A stretch of 64,000 nucleotides of DNA, from positions 3,968,001 through 4,032,000 of the forward strand of contig NZ_CP104307.1 in NCBI RefSeq assembly GCF_025252405.1, read 5' to 3'. The notes under the pieces were generated by a model. It had not been told where the DNA came from, did no database searches, and worked only from the letters and a program-made list of their open reading frames with translations. The position numbers were made by a program, and so were the translations under genes. Numbering within the stretch: the stretch's first letter is position 1; every line of letters begins with the position of its first letter. The DNA comes from Flavobacterium sp. TR2. Its GTDB lineage: Bacteria > Bacteroidota > Bacteroidia > Flavobacteriales > Flavobacteriaceae. Of the stretch, positions 33,858 to 43,122 are shown piece after piece.

Positions 33858-34520
33858 GTGAGTACCATTCAGAACTCCATAGATGTCATTGTAAAGCAAG
33901 GAATGCTTCCGCTCTATTTTAATGCCGACGAAAGTAAAAGTATTGCTGTTCTTAAAACACTTTACAAAGCAGGAATTAGAGCTGTAGAATATACAAGCCG
34001 TGGCTCTGAAGCACTTTCGAACTTCAAAAAAATGATTGAAGTCAGAAATGCTGAAATGCCTGAAATGCTTTTAGGGATTGGCACAATCAAAAATTTGGAA
34101 CAGGCAGAAACGTACTATTCAACGGGCGCAGATTTTTTTATCAGTCCGGGTTTTGTCCCTGAAATAGCTTCTTTTTTAATGGCTAAAAAAGTTTTATACG
34201 CTCCCGGATGCATGACGCCAACAGAAATTATTGCGGCTGAAAATGCTGGCGTGAAATTTATTAAACTTTTCCCAGGAAATATTTTAGGCCCTGATTTTAT
34301 GAGCGGGATCAAAGATATTTTTCCAAATTTAATTTTTATGCCAACAGGCGGTGTTGATACGACAAGAGAAAGTATTGAAACTTGGTTTAAAGCTGGTGTT
34401 TCTGCCGTTGGAATGGGAAGCAAATTAATCAGTAAAGAAGTAATGGAATACGGCGCTTATGAAACAATCGAAAAAGAAACTAAAAGGGTTTTGGATTTGA
34501 TAGAAACTATCCGAAAGTAA
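33858..34520 (+). CDS. eda: 2-dehydro-3-deoxyphosphogluconate (KDPG/KHG) aldolase
   Basis: A 220-residue class I aldolase that splits KDPG into pyruvate and glyceraldehyde 3-phosphate, the end of the uronate route. The start is GTG, 2 bp after the yhcH stop. Features: the catalytic Glu in AVEYTSRG, GIGTIKNLEQAE, the phosphate- and Schiff-base segment GVKFIKLFPGNILGPDF with the active Lys, and GGVDTTRESIETWFKAG near the end. The fold is slightly longer than the E. coli enzyme at the C-terminus. A KDG kinase gene, needed to make its substrate, is not in the window. Confidence 0.92.
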   Translation: MSTIQNSIDVIVKQGMLPLYFNADESKSIAVLKTLYKAGIRAVEYTSRGSEALSNFKKMIEVRNAEMPEMLLGIGTIKNLEQAETYYSTGADFFISPGFVPEIASFLMAKKVLYAPGCMTPTEIIAAENAGVKFIKLFPGNILGPDFMSGIKDIFPNLIFMPTGGVDTTRESIETWFKAGVSAVGMGSKLISKEVMEYGAYETIEKETKRVLDLIETIRK

Positions 34521-34543
34521 AAAATATAAATTAAGAACTAAAA

Positions 34544-35356
34544 ATGAATTCAATATTTAATCTAAAAGGAAAAATTGCATTAATAACAGGTGGCGCTGGT
34601 GTTTTAGGAAGCCGATTTGCAAATACTTTGGCACAGCAAGGCGTTATTGTCGGAATCGTTTCGCAATCATTAGAGAAAGCAGAAAATACAGTAAAATCCA
34701 TTGAAGCAAATGGCGGGCAAGGATTTGCTGTTCAGGCAAATGTTCTAAACAAAGAAGAATTAGAAAAAGCCAAAGATTTTATTGTTGAAAAATACGGACG
34801 TCTTGACATTTTAATCAATGCTGCGGGCGGAAATATGCCTGGCGCAACGATTCAGCCCGATCAAGCCGTTTATGATATGAAAAGCGACGATCTGCAAAAA
34901 GTTATCGATTTGAATATTATTGGAACCATGCTTCCAACTCAGATTTTTGCCGAGCTTTTCGCCAAGCAGAAATCAGGAAACATCATCAATATTTCATCAG
35001 CATCGGCGCAAAGACCATTAACTAGAGTTGTAGGATATTCGGCTTCAAAAGCTGCAATCGACAATTTTACCCAATGGATGGCAGTTGAATTGGCTCAAAA
35101 ATATGGCGAAGGAATTCGTGTAAATGCTATTTCTCCAGGCTTTTTCATAGGAGAACAAAACCGTGCTTTATTATTGACTCCAGAAGGAAAACTGACTCCA
35201 AGGGGCGAAAAAATCATCGATCACACGCCAATGGGAAGATTTGGAACTCCTGAAGATATTGACGGCGCGCTTTTATTTTTATCCAGCGATATGTCAAAAT
35301 TCGTTACAGGAACTATCTTAAAAGTTGATGGCGGATTTGCTGCAACAAGCATTTAA
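34544..35356 (+). CDS. uxuB: SDR-type D-mannonate oxidoreductase (fructuronate reductase)
   Basis: A 270-residue short-chain dehydrogenase. The NAD(P) loop is TGGAGVLGSRFA, NAAGGN follows, and the catalytic Ser, Tyr and Lys are in ISSASAQ and YSASKAA. The insert with LLLTPEGKLTPRG is typical of the subgroup that pairs with UxuA in Bacteroidota and Bacillus and reduces fructuronate to mannonate. It lies between the aldolase and mannonate dehydratase genes in one operon. Family certain; the substrate rests on context and on that subgroup resemblance. It differs from the long-chain UxuB of E. coli. Confidence 0.87.
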   Translation: MNSIFNLKGKIALITGGAGVLGSRFANTLAQQGVIVGIVSQSLEKAENTVKSIEANGGQGFAVQANVLNKEELEKAKDFIVEKYGRLDILINAAGGNMPGATIQPDQAVYDMKSDDLQKVIDLNIIGTMLPTQIFAELFAKQKSGNIINISSASAQRPLTRVVGYSASKAAIDNFTQWMAVELAQKYGEGIRVNAISPGFFIGEQNRALLLTPEGKLTPRGEKIIDHTPMGRFGTPEDIDGALLFLSSDMSKFVTGTILKVDGGFAATSI

Positions 35357-35371
35357 AATCGCAACCTCTCT

Positions 35372-35455
35372 CCTGCAAGGTTTTCCAAACCTTGTAGGTA
35401 TAAATTAATAATTTATATAAACTAAAATACCTACAAGGTTTAAAAACTTTGCAGG
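35372..35455 (+). repeat. Intercistronic inverted repeat of the CAAGGTTT family (uxuB-uxuA)
   Basis: Arms at 35372-35400 (CCTGCAAGGTTTTCCAAACC and on) and 35428-35455, each itself hairpin-forming, with an AT-rich loop. The same family stands at 42790-42887. It may set relative mRNA levels within the operon. Confidence 0.8.
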
Positions 35456-35476
35456 AACAAAACACAAACATAAAAC

Positions 35477-36661
35477 ATGGAACAAACATTAAGATGGTTC
35501 GGACCAAATGACCCTGTTTCTTTACAAGATATCAAACAAACTGGCGCAACTGGAATTGTAACGGCTTTGCATCATATTCCAAACGGAGAAGTTTGGAGCA
35601 TTGATGAAATCATTAAAAGAAAAGTTGAAATCGAACATGAAGACGGAGATCCTAAAAAAGGGGCTTCTGGTTTGACTTGGTCGGTTGTAGAAAGCATTCC
35701 CGTTCACGAAGACATCAAAAAACAGACTGGAAATTATCTGCAATACATTGAAAATTATAAAGAAAGCATTCGCAATTTGGCTTTATGCGGAATCAAATGT
35801 GTCTGCTACAACTTTATGCCCGTTTTAGACTGGTCAAGAACCGATTTGTCGTATACGGTTGAAGACGGTTCAAAAGCTTTACGTTTTGACATCAATGCTT
35901 TTGCGGCGTTTGAATTGTTTATTCTAAAAAGACCCGGTGCAGAAAACGAATATTCTGAAGAGCAGAAACAGAAAGCAAAAAGCTATTTTGAAGCCATGAC
36001 TGCCGAAGATAAAGTAAAATTGCAGCAGAACATTTTGGCAGGACTTCCGGGAGCCGAAGAAGCTTATACCGTTGAAGATTTCTTGGTAACCTTAAGCGCA
36101 TACAATCATATTGACAGACAGGCTTTAAAAAATAATCTTTTTCATTTTCTAAAAGAAATTATTCCAGTCGCTGAAAGCAAAGGGGTATTGATGGCGATTC
36201 ATCCAGACGATCCTCCTTACCCAATTTTAGGTTTGCCTAGAGTCGTTAGCACAGAAGAAGATTTGATCGAGTTAATGAATGCTGCACCATCTAAATCAAA
36301 CGGATTTACAATGTGTACAGGTTCTTACGGCGTTCGAGCTGACAATGATTTACCTGGAATTGTGAGACGCCATGGCGATAAAATGAATTTTATTCACTTA
36401 AGAAGCACGCAACGCGACGAAGAAGGAAGCTTTTACGAAGCCAACCATCTAGAAGGCGATGTTGATATGTACGAAGTTGTAAAAGCAATTCTGGAAGTGG
36501 AGAAAAGAAACAACAGCACTTTGCCAATGCGTCCGGATCACGGGCATCAAATGCTAGATGATTTAAAGAAAAAAACAAATCCGGGCTATTCTGCGATCGG
36601 CCGTTTAAGAGGCTTGGCAGAGTTGCGAGGACTTGAAATGGGGATCAAACGATCTTTATAA
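35477..36661 (+). CDS. uxuA: Mannonate dehydratase
   Basis: A 394-residue TIM-barrel metalloenzyme that dehydrates D-mannonate to 2-keto-3-deoxygluconate. Visible: [66 protein letters not shown] with metal-binding His, [15 protein letters not shown] with the metal Cys, FIHLRSTQR, and MRPDHGHQM near the end. Length is standard. It closes the uronate operon. Uronate isomerase (UxaC) and KDG kinase are not visible here and must be encoded elsewhere. Confidence 0.95.
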   Translation: MEQTLRWFGPNDPVSLQDIKQTGATGIVTALHHIPNGEVWSIDEIIKRKVEIEHEDGDPKKGASGLTWSVVESIPVHEDIKKQTGNYLQYIENYKESIRNLALCGIKCVCYNFMPVLDWSRTDLSYTVEDGSKALRFDINAFAAFELFILKRPGAENEYSEEQKQKAKSYFEAMTAEDKVKLQQNILAGLPGAEEAYTVEDFLVTLSAYNHIDRQALKNNLFHFLKEIIPVAESKGVLMAIHPDDPPYPILGLPRVVSTEEDLIELMNAAPSKSNGFTMCTGSYGVRADNDLPGIVRRHGDKMNFIHLRSTQRDEEGSFYEANHLEGDVDMYEVVKAILEVEKRNNSTLPMRPDHGHQMLDDLKKKTNPGYSAIGRLRGLAELRGLEMGIKRSL

Positions 36662-36852
36662 TTTTTTTTGACACGAAGGCGCTAAGGCACGAAGTTTTTT
36701 TATTAAGGCTCAACTTTGTCAAAGTTAAAAACTTTGACAAAGTTCTCATCAAGACTTACAATGCGTGAAATAAAAAAATAAAAAACTTCGTGCCTTAGTG
36801 CCTTAGCGGCAAAAACAAAAAAAAACTAACTAACCACAAAAACCACAAAACC
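36662..36852. repeat. Inverted repeat spacer after uxuA
   Basis: Outer arms of the CTAAGGCACGAAG type (about 36675-36692 and 36785-36805) enclose an inner inverted pair ACTTTGTCAAAG / CTTTGACAAAGT at 36712-36744. The inner motif matches 1034-1066. Confidence 0.75.
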
Positions 36853-38481
36853 ATGATTCGCCAAGCCGTTCTTATATCCTGTGGCTTTTTTATAAACACT
36901 TTGCTGGCGCAGGAAATACCCAAAATTATTACTTCAAAAACCCAATATCTGCCCGATTTCAGCTATGCGGGATATCGCTTTGGCGAAAGCCAGATTCCCG
37001 AAGCAAACGGAAAAATCATTAATGCAGCTGATTTTGGTGTAAAAGCCAATGACAATTTGGACGATTCAAAAGCGCTATTAAAAGCTTTTAAAGCAGCCAA
37101 TGCCGTTGAAGGAAATGTTATACTGCAATTGCCCGCAGGACGCATCATCTTAAGCGAAATTCTCTATATCGAAAGAAGCAATTTTGTGCTTCGCGGCGCT
37201 GGTTCTGGCGAAAACGGAACTGAAATCTATTGCCCAAGACCTTTGATGTATCTGAAAGATTCTGAAGTTTTAGCCGAACTTCGCGAATATCTGACTACTT
37301 TCGACAAAAGACAGCGTGAACCAGAAAACAATATCGATCTTCCTTTCTCGCAATACGCATGGTCAGGAGGCTTCATCTGGACGCAGGTTCCGGGTGAGCG
37401 CGTAAAATCTTATCTGGACAAATATGAACCAGAATCTAATCCGCTGGCGAAAGTAAGTTCTGGAAAAATGGGTGAACATAATATCACGGTTTCTGATGCA
37501 AAAGGATTGAAAGTTGGCGATGTTATCGAATTGCAATTGTTCAATAAAGACGGCGAAAACGGCGAAATCATCAAAGATTTGTATCAGGGAGCTAAAGTAA
37601 AACCGGGATCGCACCACTGGAAATTTCCGAAGCTTCCAATAGTAAGACAGCAGGTTGAAATCACTAAAATCTCTGGCTCTAAAATCACTCTGAAAACACC
37701 TTTGACTATTTCAATAAAACCAAGTTATCAGGCACAATTGGTAGAATGGAAACATTTAACTGAAGTGGGAATCGAACAGCTTCGCTTTACATTTCCTGAT
37801 ATTCCGAGAGTGGCCCATCATGTTGAGCCCGGCAACAACGGAATTTTCCTAACTCGTCTTTTCAACAGCTGGGTAAAGGATGTCAAAATCACCAATGCCG
37901 ATAGCGGAATTTTAGCCGAAGAAATTTCTAATGTAACCATTCAAGATATTACAACCGATGGATCGCATCTGGCGCATTATACCGTAACGCTAGGCGGTGT
38001 CCACAATATTTTGGTTAAAAATCTGAAAATCTACAATTCGGCTGTCCATCCTTTAAGTTTCAACACTTTTGCCACTAAAAACGTGTATCAAAACTGCGAA
38101 ATATTTACAGATCCCGTTTTAGATCAGCATTCAGGAGCCAATCATCAAAATTTATTTGACAATATTACCGTTCATTTAAAAGCCGATAAAAATAATAGCT
38201 ATCCTTTATTTGGCGGTGGCGGTGCCGATTATTGGAAACCTTCTCACGCACCTTTCAGCACTTTTTGGAATTTAAATGTGCAGGTTGAAAATCCAGATCA
38301 GTCAAAACCGGTTTTACTGTACGGAATGAAAGACGGCGCTTTTGCCAGAATTATTGGCGTTCACGGAAATGCGAAATTTGAAATCAAATACGACGTTGAG
38401 CCATATATAGAATTTTTAAACATTCCAATTGAGAAGATTCCTTCACTGTATGATTATCAATTAAAAAAGCGATTGAAGTAA
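36853..38481 (+). CDS. Secreted right-handed beta-helix protein, possible polysaccharide lyase
   Basis: A 542-residue exported protein (signal peptide to about residue 19, ending LLAQ). The N-terminal part has the pectate-lyase-3-type start INAADFGVKANDNLDDSKALLKAF and LQLPAGRIILSEILYIERSNFVLRGAGSGENGTEI, typical of parallel beta-helix enzymes. Later coils (ITNADSGILAEEISNVTIQDITTDG, VKNLKIYNSAVHPLSF) repeat. HHVEPGNNGIF and DQHSGANHQN contain conserved-looking His residues. No established lyase family can be assigned by eye. The uronate catabolic operon upstream, and the GH88 enzyme that needs unsaturated ends downstream, make a lyase role attractive. It could instead be a GH28-like hydrolase or an epimerase. 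Confidence 0.78.
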   Translation: MIRQAVLISCGFFINTLLAQEIPKIITSKTQYLPDFSYAGYRFGESQIPEANGKIINAADFGVKANDNLDDSKALLKAFKAANAVEGNVILQLPAGRIILSEILYIERSNFVLRGAGSGENGTEIYCPRPLMYLKDSEVLAELREYLTTFDKRQREPENNIDLPFSQYAWSGGFIWTQVPGERVKSYLDKYEPESNPLAKVSSGKMGEHNITVSDAKGLKVGDVIELQLFNKDGENGEIIKDLYQGAKVKPGSHHWKFPKLPIVRQQVEITKISGSKITLKTPLTISIKPSYQAQLVEWKHLTEVGIEQLRFTFPDIPRVAHHVEPGNNGIFLTRLFNSWVKDVKITNADSGILAEEISNVTIQDITTDGSHLAHYTVTLGGVHNILVKNLKIYNSAVHPLSFNTFATKNVYQNCEIFTDPVLDQHSGANHQNLFDNITVHLKADKNNSYPLFGGGGADYWKPSHAPFSTFWNLNVQVENPDQSKPVLLYGMKDGAFARIIGVHGNAKFEIKYDVEPYIEFLNIPIEKIPSLYDYQLKKRLK

Positions 38482-38697
38482 TCTCTTAAAGTCGCCAAGA
38501 CGCAAAGATTTATTTGTTCATTTAAGTATAGTTTGTCATTTCGACGAAGGAGAAATCTTCGTAAGTAGCTCCGTATAGAACTTCATCAATCTTTGTAGAG
38601 TTACTCGTGGAGATTTCTCCTTCGTCGAAATGACAAAAATGAGAAAAACTTTGAACCTCTGCTCCTTTGCAACTTTGAACCTAAAAAAATAACCGCT
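38482..38697. repeat. Perfect 27-bp inverted repeat before the hybrid regulator
   Basis: Arms 38532-38558 and 38611-38637 are exact reverse complements (they begin TTTGTCATTTCGACG), with a 52-base loop containing GTAGAGTTACTCGTGGAG-like sequence also seen at 5748-5765. No gene. Confidence 0.85.
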
Positions 38698-41600
38698 ATG
38701 AAATATAAAATAGCTTTTCTCGCAATTGCATTTGTTTTTGGAAATCTATTTTCCCAAAATAAATATCGTCTTAAAAATTTCTCTACGACAGACGGACTTT
38801 CGCAGAGTTCTGTTATTGCCATTCATCAGGATAAATTTGGGCAGATGTGGTTTGGCACACGTGATGGTCTGAATAAATATGATGGAAGCCGTTTTACTAT
38901 TTTTAGGAACGATGCTGCCAATAAATATTCGATCAGCAACAATGATATTTTAGCCATTGAAGAAGACAACACGGGAAAAATCTGGGTGGGAACTTATAAT
39001 GGCTTAAACTGTTATGATCCTGTTTCAAACCGTTTTACAAGATATCTTCATACCAAAGCCAATCATACGATAAGCAATAATGCTGTTTGGAGCATTCGTG
39101 AAATTGGTGGCGAAATGTGGTTTGGAACTTCAAAAGGATTAACCATTTACAATAAAAAAACAGGGATATTTACATCCGTTTTTCATTCAGATGATGATGC
39201 TTCTTCCCTTCCGAGCAATAATATTCTCAACATTTTAAGAACCAAAGAAGGCGAAATCTGGATTGGAACTACAAAAGGTTTATGCAAGCTGGCAAATCGG
39301 ATTAACGGGAAACTATTCTTTAAAAATTATCCATTAAACACTACTGATTTATTAAACGTTCAATCGGTTATTGAAGACAAAGACGGCAATTTATGGGTGG
39401 GAACAAAAAACAAAGGACTTTTAAAATTTAGTTCAAAAGAGAAAGCCTTTGTTTCTTTTTTGCCAGCTGAAAAGTACCGCGAAATCAATACCGACATACG
39501 ATCTTTAGTCATTGACAATCAAGGCTCTTTATGGGTGGGCGCTTATGACGGAATTTATATTTTAGGAAAAGATAAAGATCTTCAGAAAATCAATAACAGC
39601 AATAATGCCAACGGAATCGACAAAGTAAAGTCAGTTTTTATGGATAAAAAAGGTTCAATCTGGATTGGCTGTTATTACAAAGGCGTTAATCTTTGGGATG
39701 TTTCCAATGTCAATTTCTCCAATTACAATCAGAATTCAAAAAAGATTCCGATGAGTTTTGATGTGGTGAGTTCCATTATTGCGGATAAAAACCAGAATAT
39801 TTATTTTGGGACTGAAGGGGGCGGAATTACGATTTACAACAGAAATAGTGAATCAGTAAATTACATCAACAGCAAAACAGGACAGACGAATAAAAATGAC
39901 ATCAAAGCGATGTGCCTTTCTGATGATCATATTTTGTGGATTGGTACTTTTTCTAAAGGATTATCGGCTTACAACACGCTTTCAAAAAGAATTGAAGATC
40001 AGAGAATTTCTTCTGATTTGAGCGAATTGCTAAAAGACAGCGGCGTTTATGCTCTCAAAACGGAAGGCTCAATTTTATGGATTGGAACTTTCGGCAAAGG
40101 CTTAATTCGCTACAACACCATCAGCAAAACTTTTGATGCTATCGGAAATGACAACACCAAACCGGTTTTCCTTACCAATAATATTCTTCGCACGATTTTG
40201 GTCGACAAACAAAATTTTCTTTGGGTTGGAACTCAAAATGGTTTGAACCGAATTCCGCTCAAAAATTTCAATCCGCAGAAATACTCGATTCAACATTTTT
40301 TCTATGATCATTCTACTGTTTCTGGCGATGATATTCTGACTTTGTTTCAGGATTCTCAAAATAAAATCTGGGTTGGAACAAAAGCAAAAGGACTGCATTA
40401 TTTTGATGGAAAAAAATTCAACCGAATCAATTTGAGAATTGGAAATACGGTCATTACTTCTATCCATTCCATTTTAGAAGATGACGATAAAAACCTATGG
40501 ATCAGCACCAATCAGGGAATTATAAAGTACAGCACAACTAAAAAGTCAATTGTTATTTATGACCAAAAAGACGGTTTGGCGAGTAATGAATTCAATGATA
40601 ATTCGGCTTTAAAATTAAGTTCGAATCAGTTTTATTTTGGCAATCCGTCGGGAGCAACATTTTTTGATGCGACAAAGATTTCCTTAAATAAATATGCCCC
40701 ACAGGTTTTAATTACCGATTTGAAGATTAAAAACGAAATTGTTCATGCGCATGACAAAGACGGAATTTTAGAGCAAAGCATCGGTTTCACCAAAACCATC
40801 ACTTTAGATTATGATAAGGCCAATTTCTCGATCAATTTCGCGATTCCGAATTACATACGATCCAAAAATAACCAATACAGCTATCGTTTAACAGGTTTGG
40901 AGAACAACTGGACAACCACTAAAAACAGCGAGGCCAATTTTGCGATTCAGAATCCAGGAACGTACACGTTTGAAGTTCGCGGCGCCAATAACGATGGTGT
41001 TTGGAATCAGACTCCAACTACTTTGACCGTAATCGTAAATCCAGCTCCGTGGCGCAGCATTTGGGCATTTATGCTTTATGCGGTTATAATTGGTTTAGGT
41101 TTATATGGTTTGATTTGGATTATGAAATCGAAAGCGAGATTGAAGCAAAAACTCGAACTGGAATACCTAGAAACACAGCGAATTGAAGAAAACAATAAGT
41201 TAAAACTGGATTTCTTTACCAATATTTCGCATGAATTCAGAACGCCTTTGACATTGATTTTAGGTCCGCTACAGCAAATTCTGGCCGATTATAACGGAAC
41301 CAACGAAATGTACAAAAGACTGCTGGTTATTGAAAGCAGCGCCAATCATCTTTTAAGTCTCATTAACCGTTTAATGGATTTTAGAAAACTCGAAAATCAT
41401 CAGGTTACGTTAGAATCGGCAAACGGAAACATCGTGAAATTTACCCGAGAAATATTCTTGTCTTTTATTGAATATGCCAAAGACGGCGGTTACGAGTATA
41501 CGTTTGAAACTGAAAACGAAGAGATTCTGGTTTATTTTGACCGCTATAAACTGGAACGCGTATTTTACAATCTGATTTCGAACGCTTTTAGATATACTCC

Positions 41601-42783
41601 AAAAGGCGGTTCTATAAATATTAAAATCAATCATGACCACCACAATCTGTTTATTGCCGTTGAAGATTCTGGCGTTGGAATTGCAGAAGAACATATCGAT
41701 AAAATTTTTGATCTATTTTTTGAAGTTCCAACACACAATCAGGTTCAGAAAAACTACAATAAAGGAACTGGAATCGGGCTCTCAATCGTAAAAAACATTG
41801 TCGAGCTTCATAAAGGAAAAATCGATGTTACCAACAAAAACACAGGCGGAGTTGTTTTTAAAGTGACTTTACCGCTTGGACGCGCACATCTTCTAGACAG
41901 CGAAATTATTCCTGATTTTAAAATCAGCGATGATATTGAGCAATACAAAGCCCAATTGGAGCCTTCGGAAGTTATCGAAAATGAAGACATCGAAGATTTA
42001 ATCGTAAACGAAGAAAAACAGACCATTTTGCTTGTTGAAGACCATAAAGTCCTGAGAAAATTCATGAAAAACCTTCTCAAAAAAGATTACAACATTATTG
42101 AAGCAGAAAATGGCAAAATTGCGTTGGAAAAAGCACTAAAATTTGTTCCAAATCTGATTATCAGTGATGTTATTATGCCAGAAATGGTAGGAACTGAATT
42201 ATGTTCAAAAATCAAGGAAAACATCAAAACCAGCCATATTCCAGTTATTCTCCTGACTTCGCGATCTTCTTTAGTCTACAAATTTGAAGGGCTGGAAAGC
42301 GGTGCCGATGATTACATCAGCAAACCGTTCAATTTAATGGAGTTCAGGCTTCGCGTTAAAAACCTTCTGAACACCACAGAACGTTTAAAAATCAAGTTTT
42401 CAAGCGAAGACAGTTTTATTCCTTCAGAAATTACGGTTTCGTCATTGGATGAAGAATTATTGAAAAAAGCATTCAAAATTGTAGAAGAAAACATTTCGAA
42501 CGAACAATTTGACATTCCGTTTTTCTGTTCAGAATTGGGTGTCAGCCGAACCATGCTGTTTTTAAAAATCAAAGCGTGGACGAATTGCACGCCAAACGAA
42601 TTTATTCATGAGATCAGATTAAAACGTGCGGCTCAATTATTAGAACAAAACAAATTGACCGTTTCTGAAATCAGTTACAAAGTCGGTTTCAACAATCCGA
42701 AGTACTTTAGCAAATGTTTCCAGAAAAAGTATGGAGAGACTCCATCGCAATACGCTGATAAATTTTACGAAAAAACCTTCTGA
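38698..42783 (+). CDS. Hybrid two-component system regulator (HTCS)
   Basis: A 1361-residue membrane regulator joining all two-component parts. Signal peptide about 1-20; periplasmic double propeller of 14 repeats (e.g. DKFGQMWFGTRDGLNKYDG) to about 690; Y_Y_Y domain to 775; one transmembrane helix at about 786-806; HisKA with the phosphoacceptor in FFTNISHEFRTPL (His845); ATPase domain with GTGIGLSIVKNIVELH; receiver domain with Asp1157 in ISDVIMPEM; and an AraC-type helix-turn-helix at about 1255-1361 (KVGFNNPKYFSKCFQKKYG). HTCS proteins bind oligosaccharides released from their polysaccharide and switch on the local SusC/SusD operon. It is directly upstream of susC, separated by a strong terminator. 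Confidence 0.96.
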   Translation: MKYKIAFLAIAFVFGNLFSQNKYRLKNFSTTDGLSQSSVIAIHQDKFGQMWFGTRDGLNKYDGSRFTIFRNDAANKYSISNNDILAIEEDNTGKIWVGTYNGLNCYDPVSNRFTRYLHTKANHTISNNAVWSIREIGGEMWFGTSKGLTIYNKKTGIFTSVFHSDDDASSLPSNNILNILRTKEGEIWIGTTKGLCKLANRINGKLFFKNYPLNTTDLLNVQSVIEDKDGNLWVGTKNKGLLKFSSKEKAFVSFLPAEKYREINTDIRSLVIDNQGSLWVGAYDGIYILGKDKDLQKINNSNNANGIDKVKSVFMDKKGSIWIGCYYKGVNLWDVSNVNFSNYNQNSKKIPMSFDVVSSIIADKNQNIYFGTEGGGITIYNRNSESVNYINSKTGQTNKNDIKAMCLSDDHILWIGTFSKGLSAYNTLSKRIEDQRISSDLSELLKDSGVYALKTEGSILWIGTFGKGLIRYNTISKTFDAIGNDNTKPVFLTNNILRTILVDKQNFLWVGTQNGLNRIPLKNFNPQKYSIQHFFYDHSTVSGDDILTLFQDSQNKIWVGTKAKGLHYFDGKKFNRINLRIGNTVITSIHSILEDDDKNLWISTNQGIIKYSTTKKSIVIYDQKDGLASNEFNDNSALKLSSNQFYFGNPSGATFFDATKISLNKYAPQVLITDLKIKNEIVHAHDKDGILEQSIGFTKTITLDYDKANFSINFAIPNYIRSKNNQYSYRLTGLENNWTTTKNSEANFAIQNPGTYTFEVRGANNDGVWNQTPTTLTVIVNPAPWRSIWAFMLYAVIIGLGLYGLIWIMKSKARLKQKLELEYLETQRIEENNKLKLDFFTNISHEFRTPLTLILGPLQQILADYNGTNEMYKRLLVIESSANHLLSLINRLMDFRKLENHQVTLESANGNIVKFTREIFLSFIEYAKDGGYEYTFETENEEILVYFDRYKLERVFYNLISNAFRYTPKGGSINIKINHDHHNLFIAVEDSGVGIAEEHIDKIFDLFFEVPTHNQVQKNYNKGTGIGLSIVKNIVELHKGKIDVTNKNTGGVVFKVTLPLGRAHLLDSEIIPDFKISDDIEQYKAQLEPSEVIENEDIEDLIVNEEKQTILLVEDHKVLRKFMKNLLKKDYNIIEAENGKIALEKALKFVPNLIISDVIMPEMVGTELCSKIKENIKTSHIPVILLTSRSSLVYKFEGLESGADDYISKPFNLMEFRLRVKNLLNTTERLKIKFSSEDSFIPSEITVSSLDEELLKKAFKIVEENISNEQFDIPFFCSELGVSRTMLFLKIKAWTNCTPNEFIHEIRLKRAAQLLEQNKLTVSEISYKVGFNNPKYFSKCFQKKYGETPSQYADKFYEKTF

Positions 42784-42929
42784 TGTATTCCTGCAAGGTT
42801 TTCAAAACCTTGTAGGTATTATTCAATACTTGCCAATCACTAACCTTGCCGCTATTTAGACCTACAAGGTTTTCAAAACCTTGCAGGATTAATTATCACA
42901 AATTTTAAAACCTAGTATTTTAAAGGCTT

Positions 42930-42965
42930 AAAAAAGGGTATCTGTATTTTTAGATACCCTTTTTT
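42930..42965 (+). terminator. Terminator of the HTCS gene
   Basis: AAAAAAGGGTATCT pairs with AGATACCCTTTTTT around an 8-base loop, with a T-run at the end. It separates HTCS and susC transcripts. Confidence 0.92.
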
Positions 42966-42990
42966 GTATTTCTATATCGTTTTCGGCTCC

Positions 42991-42998
42991 TACATTTG
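42991..42998 (+). promoter_or_regulatory. -7 box of the susC operon promoter
   Basis: TACATTTG, an exact TAnnTTTG match. The nearest TTTG (42963-42966) is 24 bp upstream, slightly too far, as would suit a promoter needing the HTCS activator. Predicted start of transcription about 43002-43005. Confidence 0.55.
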
Positions 42999-43002
42999 CG
43001 AT

Positions 43003-43095
43003 ATGAAAATCAAAAAAACGAGCTACTTATTGCTGCAAATTTTATTTGTCATTCTCATCATCGGAATGAGTTTATTGCTTTTCTACTTTATTTAA
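43003..43095 (+). CDS. Possible 30-residue single-helix membrane peptide
   Basis: ATG to TAA, 30 residues: a basic start (MKIKKTSYLL) followed by about 20 very hydrophobic residues ending in LLLFYFI. Its ATG lies at the predicted transcription start of the susC operon, so it would be a leaderless message if real. It stops 28 bp before susC. Composition fits a membrane peptide, but such a short frame can arise by chance. Confidence 0.3.
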   Translation: MKIKKTSYLLLQILFVILIIGMSLLLFYFI

Positions 43096-43122
43096 CTTAT
43101 TAACCCTAAAACCAAAAAATGA

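Larger units (their letters stand above)
42784..43122. other. Spacer with repeat, terminator, promoter box and possible micro-ORF
   Basis: The 339 bp between the HTCS and susC contain, in order, a 28-bp-arm inverted repeat (42790-42817 with 42860-42887, one mismatch), a terminator (42930-42965), a TACATTTG box (42991-42998) and a 30-codon open frame (43003-43095). Confidence 0.75.
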
